64,000 nt of DNA, from the NCBI RefSeq assembly GCF_001039355.2, contig NW_019775540.1, forward strand, positions 118,968 through 182,967, read 5' to 3'. This DNA comes from Lingula anatina (Eukaryota; Brachiopoda; Lingulata; Lingulida; Lingulidae). Position numbers and translations under genes: made by a program. The notes under the pieces were generated by a model. It saw nothing but the letters and a program-made list of their open reading frames with translations, was not told where the DNA came from and made no database searches. This document shows, piece by piece, positions 54,493 through 64,000 of this stretch; position 1 is the stretch's first letter; each line of letters opens with the position of its first letter.

Positions 54493-57400
54493 ACACACGC
54501 GCTGTTGCCACGAGCAGTGTCGTCAGCATTGCGCCTACGCACAATCATGGCATACGTTAGAAGCCAACATCTCTATTCTTTAACAAAGAAGACAAAAAGA
54601 TGGGTTACTCAACGCCATCTTTACATTCCGTTGATATGTGATACCATATGTGTAATCTAGGGTTATGTTTACAATAATAATAAAAAACTGAGGTCATAAT
54701 AAGATGTAAATAATACATTATAATGAAGAACTGGCTAGTTATGCTTTTTCAGTGTCATGACCTTGGCGAATTTAACACCTTTGTTTCTACTAGGGTTAGG
54801 CCTACAAATCTGAAAAAAGAAGGTCCAAATTATTGGCTAACATTTTGTCATTTAGTGTCGTTATTCGTCGCATCTTATTCTCATCAGTTGCTATAGATGT
54901 CATATCGTTAACATTGGGTAACCATCTGTGTGTGTTAATATGACAGCGGTGTAGCTTTCGCTGAACGCTTTTATTTAGAAGTAATTCATCCCGATTAGCA
55001 GGCACAATAAGTTCACCGACACATATCTAGTTGTTATTACTGCACCTGAAAATAGAATGATTATATTAGATTCGTTTTATTAGATATCAAGTTTTGAATT
55101 AATCTGGAGTAGCCACTTTATTTCTTTGTGATCAATTCATTTTGTTTATCATCGAGTACATGTTGGCATCGGTCACACCTTTTGTCTATCTATGTCATGT
55201 TACTTGCCGTATGGCTATCTATGGCCTGTGGTACTTTTAAAACTGCTCTTATAAATCATACTAAAAATATCACGCTTAGAAATTTGAAATAGTATATGAT
55301 CACCCTAAAACTATCACGCTTTGTATTACGAACAGAGAAAGGCGAACACTAGAACCGTTTGTTGCCTTATCTTTTACGGATGACGGCATGCATTCTTTAG
55401 CGGTCGTTGGCTTGAAAGAAGTGATGTTATTTTATTTGGGCGTGTTTGAACTTCTATCACTAGTAATGAATTGTTTTTGTTTTCCTATTGTGATGAATAA
55501 AATGATGAATTGCAAGGTACTTTTCACTTGGGACTATTAGACTCGAACAGTTATCGCTAATTGCTGCACAGTTGCTTATTTTATACTTAAGAAGAAATCA
55601 ACTACCCCTCTACGTTCTAAATTAATCTTTTTGTGCTGCAGAATCAGTTAAGGTTTGTTACTGCATTAAAAGTCGATGCCGTAATGACGGACAAATGATT
55701 TTTCAGGACAACAAGGGCGTTATCAAGTGTAAGACACAGGATATACAGACGGTTGATAGAAACTAATGACGCATTATTGTTATGGGAGATGTAAGTTATC
55801 TCCAGTGAATGCCTTGCTTCCCTTGCACACTTAAACATATATTGTTATTTGATAAACGAGCCATTAAGTCTAAGGGTTGATTTGAACATGTTAAAATCGT
55901 GTATGGTATTGAAAAGGCTATTTTAGATAACATACCTAAGCTTGTGCGTGCGTCTTAAGCCAGCTCATGCAAACTTTAATTTTATCTCGTTTTACGTGGT
56001 TGTCAATTGCTATGATAAACACCTATTTTTTACTGTAACATGACATTTGACTAATCGGGTTGAAACCGCTATTTTGCAGAAAGAAAAAAGCGCTATTTAA
56101 GATAAGATCACAATACTGGTGTCGTGTATCAAAAGCCGAACCTTTTCAACAGATTGTTACATATAGAAACACTTACCATTTGTGATATTTGATTTACCAC
56201 GTCGAAACCGTTAACGTTAAAGTAGATGTACTTACATGTTACTTAAGACTCGTCATTCTAGCTCTTCAAGTTTAATTTAGTCATTATTTGTGGGTTTTGA
56301 ATTCTCGGCCTTTTTTATTGTTATCAAGTTGACATCGGTGCAAGTGTACTATACGTACAAATACAATTTCAGAGGAAATGAAGAGCTAAGGTGTTGCCCC
56401 GATAGCACTACTCTTGGGGAAAGTTCTTGTAACAAGCCAGCCTTATGTAATGTGTGGTGCCTGCTTATGTAGTAAGAGATAAAAAAGACTATTATTGTAC
56501 ATACCCTATAGTATGAACAAAGCCAAATTTGATCTCAAGTGACTCGAAGCAAATCAATAGTAAATGGCGTGCAAAGAAAAAAATTTGGTTTATTACGAAA
56601 TAAAGTGATATGCCTATGATGGATAACAACACAGAGTTTCAGAACAATTCGATATATTTGCCGTTTGTTTAAGGTCACCACACGCAACTCCATCTGGAGG
56701 GTACATATATATCACATACAGTATTCCCCGGAGCACGTGCCCAAAGTCCACTTAGTATCAAGTTCTATATGCCTTGTTCACTTTCTTCTTTAATTTGTGA
56801 TACAATACCTGGTTTCCCAGTGTGTTTTTTTCCCTAGATCTTTTGCATCAGGGTTTATCGTGCAACAAATAACAGAGCTTGTTCTCATTTAGCAGTTTTA
56901 TCTCATATATAGTTTGCGTTTTGGTATGGCTTGCAAATCTTTTATACTGTTCTGGCCATCCTTTGTGATATGGTCCCAACATCTAAAGTGCAATATGTGT
57001 TACCTGTAGCAGCACATTTCCCTTTGCAAATAAAATTTAAAACCCAACCGAGAGCATTAAAAGCCAACAAAGGAATCGATTCAGATAAATACATATTTAC
57101 CTTGCCATCGAATATGATTTTAAAACGTTAGTTATCGTGACGGAATTCCCCTATGGTCATCTAGTATCAACGCTGCAAACACGAAACATGACGTGGAAAC
57201 ATTGAGAAATTGAAAACGTTACTCCCTTATAAAAAGAAAAGACACGCAAGTCGTTTTGGCTCTGCCCCCTTAAGTGATATAACCGATACGTTTAGGCAAC
57301 TAAGCGATGAAGATACGCATTCTGTTCACCGTTTTACGAGCTATTAGTCCACTTAAGGGTAGTTGACAACATGATGAAATAAAAACTACGAGTACATTAT

Positions 57401-60400
57401 TGTATAAGCCCAGCAAAATATTTTGTCATAGGCTTAGTCTTAGGGGAAAACGAAGCAAGCATAGGCCCCTACAGAAAAGTTATGAAGCGCAAGTTTGTTA
57501 ACCAAATGTTTTAATTGGCATAGTAGGCCAAAAAATAAACAATGTAGTCAAAATAATTCCCCAATGAGGCTCCACCTCCCCCTCCCCCCTCCCTCCCATG
57601 ACAAAGTCTCTTTATAGTTAGAGATGGCAGTCTGTGTGTCTGTGTACATTGTTTTTCTGTAAAACAGGCCGACGCTGTTAAGGCCGAAACTCGCAGCCAG
57701 GCTCCGATTCTGAACCAGATCTCAGTTTAATTACCAAACGCATTGCCAACGTGAACGAAACCTTTTCCAACCTCTGCGAATTGAACAAAACAATGATACG
57801 ATGTTGACAGTCGATCGATTTGATCAAATGTCATTGTATTCAGTTTGGCAGACCCGGATACTGCTTGTCGCTCTCGGCTATGACACACGCACGTGGGCCG
57901 AATAACTGCTTTTCCTCTGGAATAACTGAGTGATTGAAATTTTAGCTGGACCGAAGGTGCAGTGACATATGAACCCATCATCGGTCATATCTATCATGTA
58001 ACAGTAGCAAGGAAACTTTATTCTTTGGAGGGCTTTAACGAGGGACACGAATTCTATCGTTGTATGAATTGACACGTTTCATAGAGTATCGTATAATCTT
58101 GTGAAGAAACTAAAAGTACACAAGGAATGACATTCCTTTATCAGGCAATTCCCAAGATCTACAATATGAAAACCAAGGGGAAAAAAACGATTTTGAGGCC
58201 TGCTTTGATCATGATTTTAAATAGGCGAAACGGACTTTTTATTTAGTTTATGAAAGTGAAGGCCTCAGAAGACTTTCTTTGGATATCTAGACAGTCTTCA
58301 ATATTTTAGATATAAAATGTACTATAAAGGCAACCTTTTTCCTTTGGGTCTATTAATTACCTTTAAATGATGGTATGTTGAAATTTACTAGTATAGTCTC
58401 TAACCCATCAAGTCGGTCTGCGTAACCTAGTTTCGTGACGATCGAGAGCTTTAACGTTTGGAACTTGCATGTGCTAATTAAATGATATTACATTTTGTGC
58501 AATTTGGTTGACAGTTCTTGTTTCCTTGTCATGAACCCTTGGGGTTTCCTGTGAAAGAAAGGTAAAACTAACAACGATGAGTGATAATGACAAAGCATTG
58601 TCAAAATTGCTCCATACTACAGTGTCACAAAATAATTAATATAACATCTAAGTTCTAGTTATCTATTTCGAATTGGGGATGGATTAAATCATCAGACAAA
58701 CTCTACCAATTAACCCCGTGGTTTTTTATCAATAGTTATCAAAAGAAACCTTCTACTAGCTATTGGGTTGTAAAAGTTCAAATTAGTGGTACAAATATAC
58801 CGCGACTCTTTGATCTGAGTCAGATGTACATTTCAAGGCGGATCGGTTAGTTTCACTTTTGACTTTGGAAGTGGACAATTCTGTAGGTTGGTTTCCTGGA
58901 CAGGAAAGCAGCAGCCTGAATGAAATATACCATTATTGGCGTTTATTGTAGCCATTTGAGTGATTTCTTTGTAAGCAGGATAGAGATAATAACTACTACG
59001 TGTATGACAAAAGTGTTTGTATGGGTTTCGTCCATTATGACCATATAGTTACACTGAAAACATTAAAGCCATTGTTGCCGTTTACAGGACATGAGCTTAA
59101 ACAGTATCGAGATATCTTTTTATTTTCAGAAATTATCAAACAGCTTATAGGCATAGGTTATAAAAGAGCACACTTCAAAACAAATAAACAGAAAACTTCA
59201 AACGCCCTTTATTTCTATTCTGAAAAGTACTTTTTATGTACTTTTTTATATTCGTCTTGTGATAAATTTAGCTTCATATCCCACGTTTGGCTTCAGGTAC
59301 AGTGCCATTTACAAAGAATAAACCCCAGAGCTTTGTCACAGCCTTTTCACTCACTGACGTCTCGTTGTTATATACTTTTCCTAGACAATCAGTTGATATC
59401 CGATGAAAACCTCAATTTCGTACAAAAGAATTCCATCTTTACGGGCCCACGGCTCCTGAACATTGTTACGTTTCGTGTTTTATCTTCAGTGGTTTTTGAC
59501 GAGCAGTTTCCATCAAAACAGTATTTTATTTGACACCATCACGACAGCTATGGCCTCCATGTTACGCTAAATGAAAATCGCAGTTGTGTTTCGCAATAGT
59601 TTGACCTTCGCCCATCGTTACATAAGGTTCCGGTTTTATTTATTTATTCATAATTATTATTATTTTATTTTATTGTTTTTTTCTATTCATTTATTTATTT
59701 ATTTGTTTATTGTTTTTCAGCATCTGAAGTTCGAGGACTGTTCAGATAGGTTAACGACACGTATCACATGTCTTTGGTAAAGAATGGAATATGAAACCGT
59801 CGTCAACGTGTGGTTTATGCCAATACTGTGGGCTGGGGCAATGACACTTGTAGACATTTGAGATCGACAAGCGGTTAATTAAATTGTTTGAAAAGCCTGA
59901 AAATTTAATCACTGAAGCTTAACATTTCAACACACCCCTAGAAAAAAATCCATTGATTTTTAAATGGGCTTCAGCATTTGCGCTGACGCCTTTGTGAAAA
60001 GAAAACTGCAGCACAAAATAAGTTTTCAAAAAACAAACAAACAAAAATTAAGACATTGTCCTCCTTAGAATAAAACGGAAATAACATCTTAAAACTGTAA
60101 AAAGTCTTCAGCGTCCTATTGTTGTAGCAATTTTATTTATGCAATTTACCTGTACATACCTGTACAATCTTCATGGCAACAACAAGAAATATTGTTATAC
60201 TGTATTATTGCTCTCTGTTTTGTACAGTTATTTACAAATTGAAACAAAAATAATAACTGATGACGTTAAAAAAGCGATGCGTCCAAATACTCTTCTCTCC
60301 AATGAAGACTGAGCGGTTCCACAAGCGAACTTAAGTCTGAAGTTGGTCTCAAATGGATCACAACTATTCATAGAGATTTGAGACTCAAAATTCCACAATA

Positions 60401-62273
60401 AACACATTGTAAAATTCTCATGCCAATATGATGAGTTCCATTTTACCACCAAAACGGCGTTTATCGCAATTATTCTGAAATCTGTGCTTGCCATTGCCAT
60501 TGGACCTTCATTGATGGCTCCCTCCTTAATAATCATTTAAAAGATTACTACAAAAACACATTTGAAAAAACGATCAACTTACTTTAAATGTCGGAACAGA
60601 TTCATTAATCATTGGGAATTAACCATGGAAACATCGTCGTTTACCCCAGAAAAATCCGTTTTATGGCACTTTTCCCGCCAAAATGAAGAGTTGTTGTCCC
60701 TTTAACTATTTTAAGTGAACAGATCGAAGAATCCAGTGTACTTGCGCTACAATCATTTTCAATTTGAGAAAGAGTAGTTCTTTGATGTCCTTTCCAAACC
60801 GTCATCTCGATCCTTTTGGGCCGTTTTCATATCGCCCAAGAGGTAGAAATGTCAGAAAACATCCGTAGATGTCTAGTTATCTTTCCTTGTAGGCCCATAT
60901 ACGGTTAAAGTTCACTCAAAATTAAGACCATCACTTCCTGTGATCAAATGTTTTTTACCAACACACATATTAAGATCCTTTCATCTCTTCGTCGATTTTC
61001 GTTCCCTTTAGTAATTTGCAATTTCGAATAACGCAATTTTCTGATCTTGCAACTTAAGATCTTTAAACCGCCCTGTAATCAAGTCATGGGGCCTTGCGTA
61101 TGGGCAAAGAAGACACACGGGTCGTGGTTATCTGCCCGCCTGTAGGCTTTTTAGTCGGCCTTTTTACGGCACTATCTGCCTGAAACGCTTCAGTGTCAGC
61201 TTAGTTCACTTGTATTAAATTGATATTTGATAATGGGACTAATCTGATTCCTATATGATGTGGACTGCGGACTTAGTTCATTGGTGATTTTAACCGATGC
61301 TGTTTACTGATGTCAGGAGTAATTTGACGCAAAAGGGATAAAAGATAAAATATTTTTGTAAAACGCTTATAATCCTCCAAAAAGTGAACCGAATGAAATA
61401 TTATTAATATCAAAAATCGATGCATTCTATATTGCACAAGTGTCATGCCAAAATTGGTAGGTCTGTCAAAATACATGTAGGTATGTCTGGTGGTTAACAA
61501 GAGTGAAAAAAAAGCAAATTTGAGTTTGTTCAACTTTTGCAAGTCTTTTTTCGAAAATATATGTAAATAATATAAATGAAGGTAAAACTGACGGTAATTG
61601 GGGTAGTGAAAACGAGGCTGCCAAGATAACGATTTAAATGTTACGCTTGCAAATATGAGCCCGTCCAAAGAGCCGGCTGAACACTGAAAAAATAGTCATC
61701 AAAATATTAGTTCTGAGCTCTGAGCAATTATACATGTATCTATCACATTTCTATTTTCAACTTCAACTAATTATTTTGATGCCCCTTTTAAAAATTATTC
61801 TTAATGAGGTTTCATTTTATTTGCCAGTTAACAGTGGAATACACAGAGTTGTAGGCTACTTAGTTTGGCAAAGTAGGTGCATGTTTCGGAGAGCCAAATT
61901 GCATGCAGAAGACCTGAATAGATTTTCAACAGACAAACGGCGCCGTAATGCTACAGGGGCTACTGTATAGGCCCTACTACAGACCAGCTAGCTGAGTAGA
62001 GACATTAATTCCACGCAAAAATTCTCGCTGGACAGTAGAAAAATGTCAACAATACGCCAGAGACATATATGTGAATATCTGGTGAAAAGTCGCTCTGTGG
62101 CCCTGGTAGGGGGTATGCAGCGACCAAGATAGAGGTGCAGTGAATTATCATTAAGTAGGCCACAATATTAATCTTTAACGTAAGACCCACATATTTAAGC
62201 CTTGAGCACACAGTACATAGTCTAGCATCATATCACATACAAGTCGGTGGAAACTGGGTTAGAAGCCAGTTTT
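54493..62273. other. Gene-poor region, no gene recognised
   Basis: About 7.8 kb of AT-rich DNA with one family E MITE and a ttta-rich microsatellite near 59,636-59,715. The longest open frame, 177 codons at 59,000-59,533, shows no domain, no signal peptide and random-looking composition, so I do not call it. The stretch just upstream of 62,274 may hold the promoter and a 5' UTR exon of the rhamnonate dehydratase gene. Confidence 0.5.
60356..60706. repeat. MITE family E, copy 3
   Basis: Interior words ccacaataaacacattgta, gttccattttaccaccaaaa and cttcattgatggctccctcc match copies 1 and 2; the right end is gttgttgtccctttaac. The left terminus is eroded. Confidence 0.75.
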
Positions 62274-62324
62274 CTCCTTACAGACATTAACATTGTATAT
62301 GTCGGCATCAACCGTGCTATAACT

Positions 62325-63623
62325 ATGGCCTCCATATCTACGAAAATCATCCCCCGCATCAAGGCGGTTCGTGCATATGCAACCCAAGGAGAGAAGGGAG
62401 ACCAGGGATACATGGCCGACTGCCACGATGTAGAGGACGAACACTGGATCAATGGCTTCCCGACACCAGTGGCAAACCCCATGTCCGGGCACCCACAGTA
62501 CGCCGCTACGAGAAAATCCTGGGGGATCAACGCCCTTGGGACGCTCGTGGTTGAGGTTGAAGCAGACGACGGCACTGTCGGCGTTGGGATCACCATTGGG
62601 GGAGAACCAGGGTGCTTCATAGTGGAGAGGCATCTTAGCCGTTTCATCGAGGGACAGGACCCCAGGAACATCGAGTTGATGTGGGACCAAATGTTCCGGT
62701 CGACTTTAAATTATGGTCGAAAGGGACTCCCACTACAAGCAATCAGCGCCGTTGACCTTGCCCTTTGGGACCTCCTTGGCAAACTGCGGGGCGAGCCCGT
62801 ATATGCACTTCTTGGCGGGAAAACCAAAGATCGTCTGCCAGTGTATTGCACCACAGCTAGACCAGATATTGCCAAAGAGTTTGGTTTTGTGGGGAGCAAG
62901 ATCCCCTGTCCGTACGGGCCTTCTGCTGGGAACGAGGGGCTAAAGAAAAACGCTGAATTTGTAAAAGGTTGGCGCGAGAAAGTTGGCCCCGACTTCCCTC
63001 TAATGCTGGATTGCTACATGGCCTTGACTGTCCCATACGCCATCAGCCTTGCCCGAGAGCTAGAACCCTTTAACATAAAATGGATGGAGGAGTTTCTTCC
63101 CCCTGACGACTATGATGGCTACGCCGCCGTCAGACAGGCTCTGCAAGGCTCTAAGCTGCTTCTCACCACGGGGGAGCACGAATACACGCGGTACGGGTAT
63201 CGCCAACTTATAGCCAACAGGTGCGTGGACATCCTCCAACCGGATATCACGTGGTTGGGTGGGATGACCGAGGCCCGGCGCATAGTGGCCATGGCGTCCG
63301 CCTACGATATCATGGTCATTCCGCACGGCTCCAGCGTCTACTCGTATCACCTTCAGTACGCCTTTAGCAACTGCCCCCTCGCAGAGTTCATCAACCTTAG
63401 TCCAAAGGCCGATAAGATCATCCCTTACTTTGGTGATCTCTTCACGGATGAGCCCCTGCCCAAAGACGGATTTATCGACCTACCGGATCGACCCGGATTC
63501 GGCGTCACTTTACGCAAAGATCAGCTTGTGAGGCCGTATCCGCGCAGTGATGAGGAGTCCAAGCGGCAAGCTGACAGGAACCGAAATGCTCCAACACCTA
63601 CCCAAGCGAAGATGCCATTTTAA
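62325..63623 (+). CDS. L-rhamnonate dehydratase (enolase superfamily), intronless
   Basis: A 432-residue mandelate-racemase-type enolase-superfamily enzyme, close in length and motifs to bacterial RhmD (about 400 aa) and fungal counterparts. RhmD dehydrates L-rhamnonate to 2-keto-3-deoxy-L-rhamnonate. Metal ligands align as D229 (LMLDCYM), E255 (KWMEEFLPP) and E284 (TTGEHEYTR); catalytic or binding His34, His285 and His334 (IPHGSSVYS), with D307 (DILQPDITW), are all present, so the enzyme should be active. ATG 62,325 is chosen: it begins the homologous region, has A at -3 and G at +4, and is the first ATG in the frame after the upstream acceptor ttttctccttacag (AG at 62,282-62,283). That acceptor implies a spliced 5' UTR, i.e. 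a settled eukaryotic gene. The coding region is uninterrupted and visibly richer in G and C than its flanks. Animals normally carry only the related fuconate dehydratase ENOSF1, so horizontal acquisition is likely. Confidence 0.93.
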   Translation: MASISTKIIPRIKAVRAYATQGEKGDQGYMADCHDVEDEHWINGFPTPVANPMSGHPQYAATRKSWGINALGTLVVEVEADDGTVGVGITIGGEPGCFIVERHLSRFIEGQDPRNIELMWDQMFRSTLNYGRKGLPLQAISAVDLALWDLLGKLRGEPVYALLGGKTKDRLPVYCTTARPDIAKEFGFVGSKIPCPYGPSAGNEGLKKNAEFVKGWREKVGPDFPLMLDCYMALTVPYAISLARELEPFNIKWMEEFLPPDDYDGYAAVRQALQGSKLLLTTGEHEYTRYGYRQLIANRCVDILQPDITWLGGMTEARRIVAMASAYDIMVIPHGSSVYSYHLQYAFSNCPLAEFINLSPKADKIIPYFGDLFTDEPLPKDGFIDLPDRPGFGVTLRKDQLVRPYPRSDEESKRQADRNRNAPTPTQAKMPF

Positions 63624-64000
63624 TCTGTGATTGAATCAGGGACAATGCCAAAGACTGGAAATAGAGAGGGGTCGGGGTGGGGTTATGGTATCTTTAGTGC
63701 CAAAAGAGGGAGGTATGATTTCTATAGTGCCATAATATTCCAGTGTACCGTCTTAAAATTCTGCAATTGTAGCAAAAATGTATGTCTCAGGTTAGCATTG
63801 TAAAAATGATGACTAAATAAGAACCGTATCAGAAAACTAACGCAAAACTTTATGAATTTTAACATGAATTTGAAACACTTGATCAGCGGTGTAATTTATG
63901 GAATATTAGGAACTGAAATAAAACAACTCGTCTTTAAGCCAATGACTCTGAATCAATGATAGATTCTTCGAATATGTGAAGCAATGTTCACGTAATCTTT
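63624..64000. other. 3' flank of the rhamnonate dehydratase gene
   Basis: AT-rich 3' UTR and downstream DNA. The composition drops to that of the surrounding genome immediately after the stop codon. Confidence 0.6.
63917..63922 (+). terminator. Candidate poly(A) signal of the rhamnonate dehydratase gene
   Basis: AATAAA about 294 bases after the stop, a reasonable 3' UTR length. It supports transcription by the host machinery. Confidence 0.5.

Noticed and set aside
59000-59533. 177-codon open frame on the plus strand
   Set aside because: Longest frame in the gene-poor region, but it has no domain, no signal peptide, no splice context and a composition like translated AT-rich non-coding DNA.
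62247-62324. Upstream extension of the rhamnonate dehydratase frame
   Set aside because: It begins with GTG, not ATG, contains the splice acceptor at 62,282-62,283, and has no counterpart in the family.
62325-63623. Bacterial contamination as the source of the rhamnonate dehydratase
   Set aside because: Flanks are AT-rich animal-like DNA without an N nearby, no bacterial neighbour genes are present, and splice and poly(A) signals surround the gene. Long reads would settle it.

Overview
The window is animal nuclear DNA. Genes are split by GT-AG introns, intergenic DNA is AT-rich and full of short palindromic elements, and there are no operons. The gene set (XIAP-type IAP, CTHRC1-like collagen-domain protein, prostaglandin-dehydrogenase-like SDR, ankyrin/SOCS-box protein, optineurin-like adaptor) fits an invertebrate deuterostome or lophotrochozoan with high heterozygosity. 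A lancelet is one candidate, but I cannot fix the species from sequence alone.

Layout. 1.2-3.0 kb: a 613-residue BIR-BIR-BIR-UBA-RING inhibitor of apoptosis (+), coding region in one exon. 5.0-5.6 kb: the last two coding exons of a CTHRC1-like gene (-). 6.9-11.4 kb: two tandem short-chain dehydrogenases (-), the first cut off by a one-base N, the second complete (7 exons, 257 aa). 13.0-13.3 kb: a frameshifted ornithine-decarboxylase relic (+). 13.3-17.7 kb: a five-exon ankyrin-repeat/SOCS-box gene (-, 305 aa). It is divergent from an optineurin/NEMO-family gene (+, 13 coding exons, 868 aa, ending at 37,077), with a CRE/CCAAT promoter-like block between them. 37-49 kb: no gene recognised, many repeats. 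49.7-54.5 kb: a three-exon secreted precursor of unknown family with Phe-Gly-rich spacers and a six-cysteine module. 54.6-62.2 kb: no gene recognised. 62.3-63.6 kb: an intronless L-rhamnonate dehydratase, unusually GC-rich for the window and a strong candidate for horizontal transfer.

Assembly. Two large blocks are present twice in direct orientation: 15,662-19,846 against 19,848-24,011, and 24,861-30,365 against 30,367-35,903. Each pair meets at exactly one N. Both coding and intron sequence are nearly identical, and one joint falls in the middle of an exon. This is what overlapping allelic contigs look like when placed end to end, so the doubled ankyrin/SOCS exons 1-2, the doubled optineurin exon 1 and the doubled optineurin exons 5-10 are best read as haplotype copies, not paralogs. 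The partial SDR copy is more diverged (17 differences in 214 coding bases) and may be a real tandem paralog cut by the N at 6,668.

Functional links. The IAP (ubiquitin ligase with a UBA), the SOCS-box protein (Cul5 substrate receptor type) and the optineurin homolog (ubiquitin reader with LC3-interacting motifs) are all ubiquitin-pathway proteins, but they are separate transcription units and I claim no coordinated locus. I did not find a wholly new multi-gene system. The most notable items are the transferred rhamnonate dehydratase, the LIR-bearing ancestral optineurin with a repeat-made stop codon, the orphan secreted precursor and several palindromic element families.
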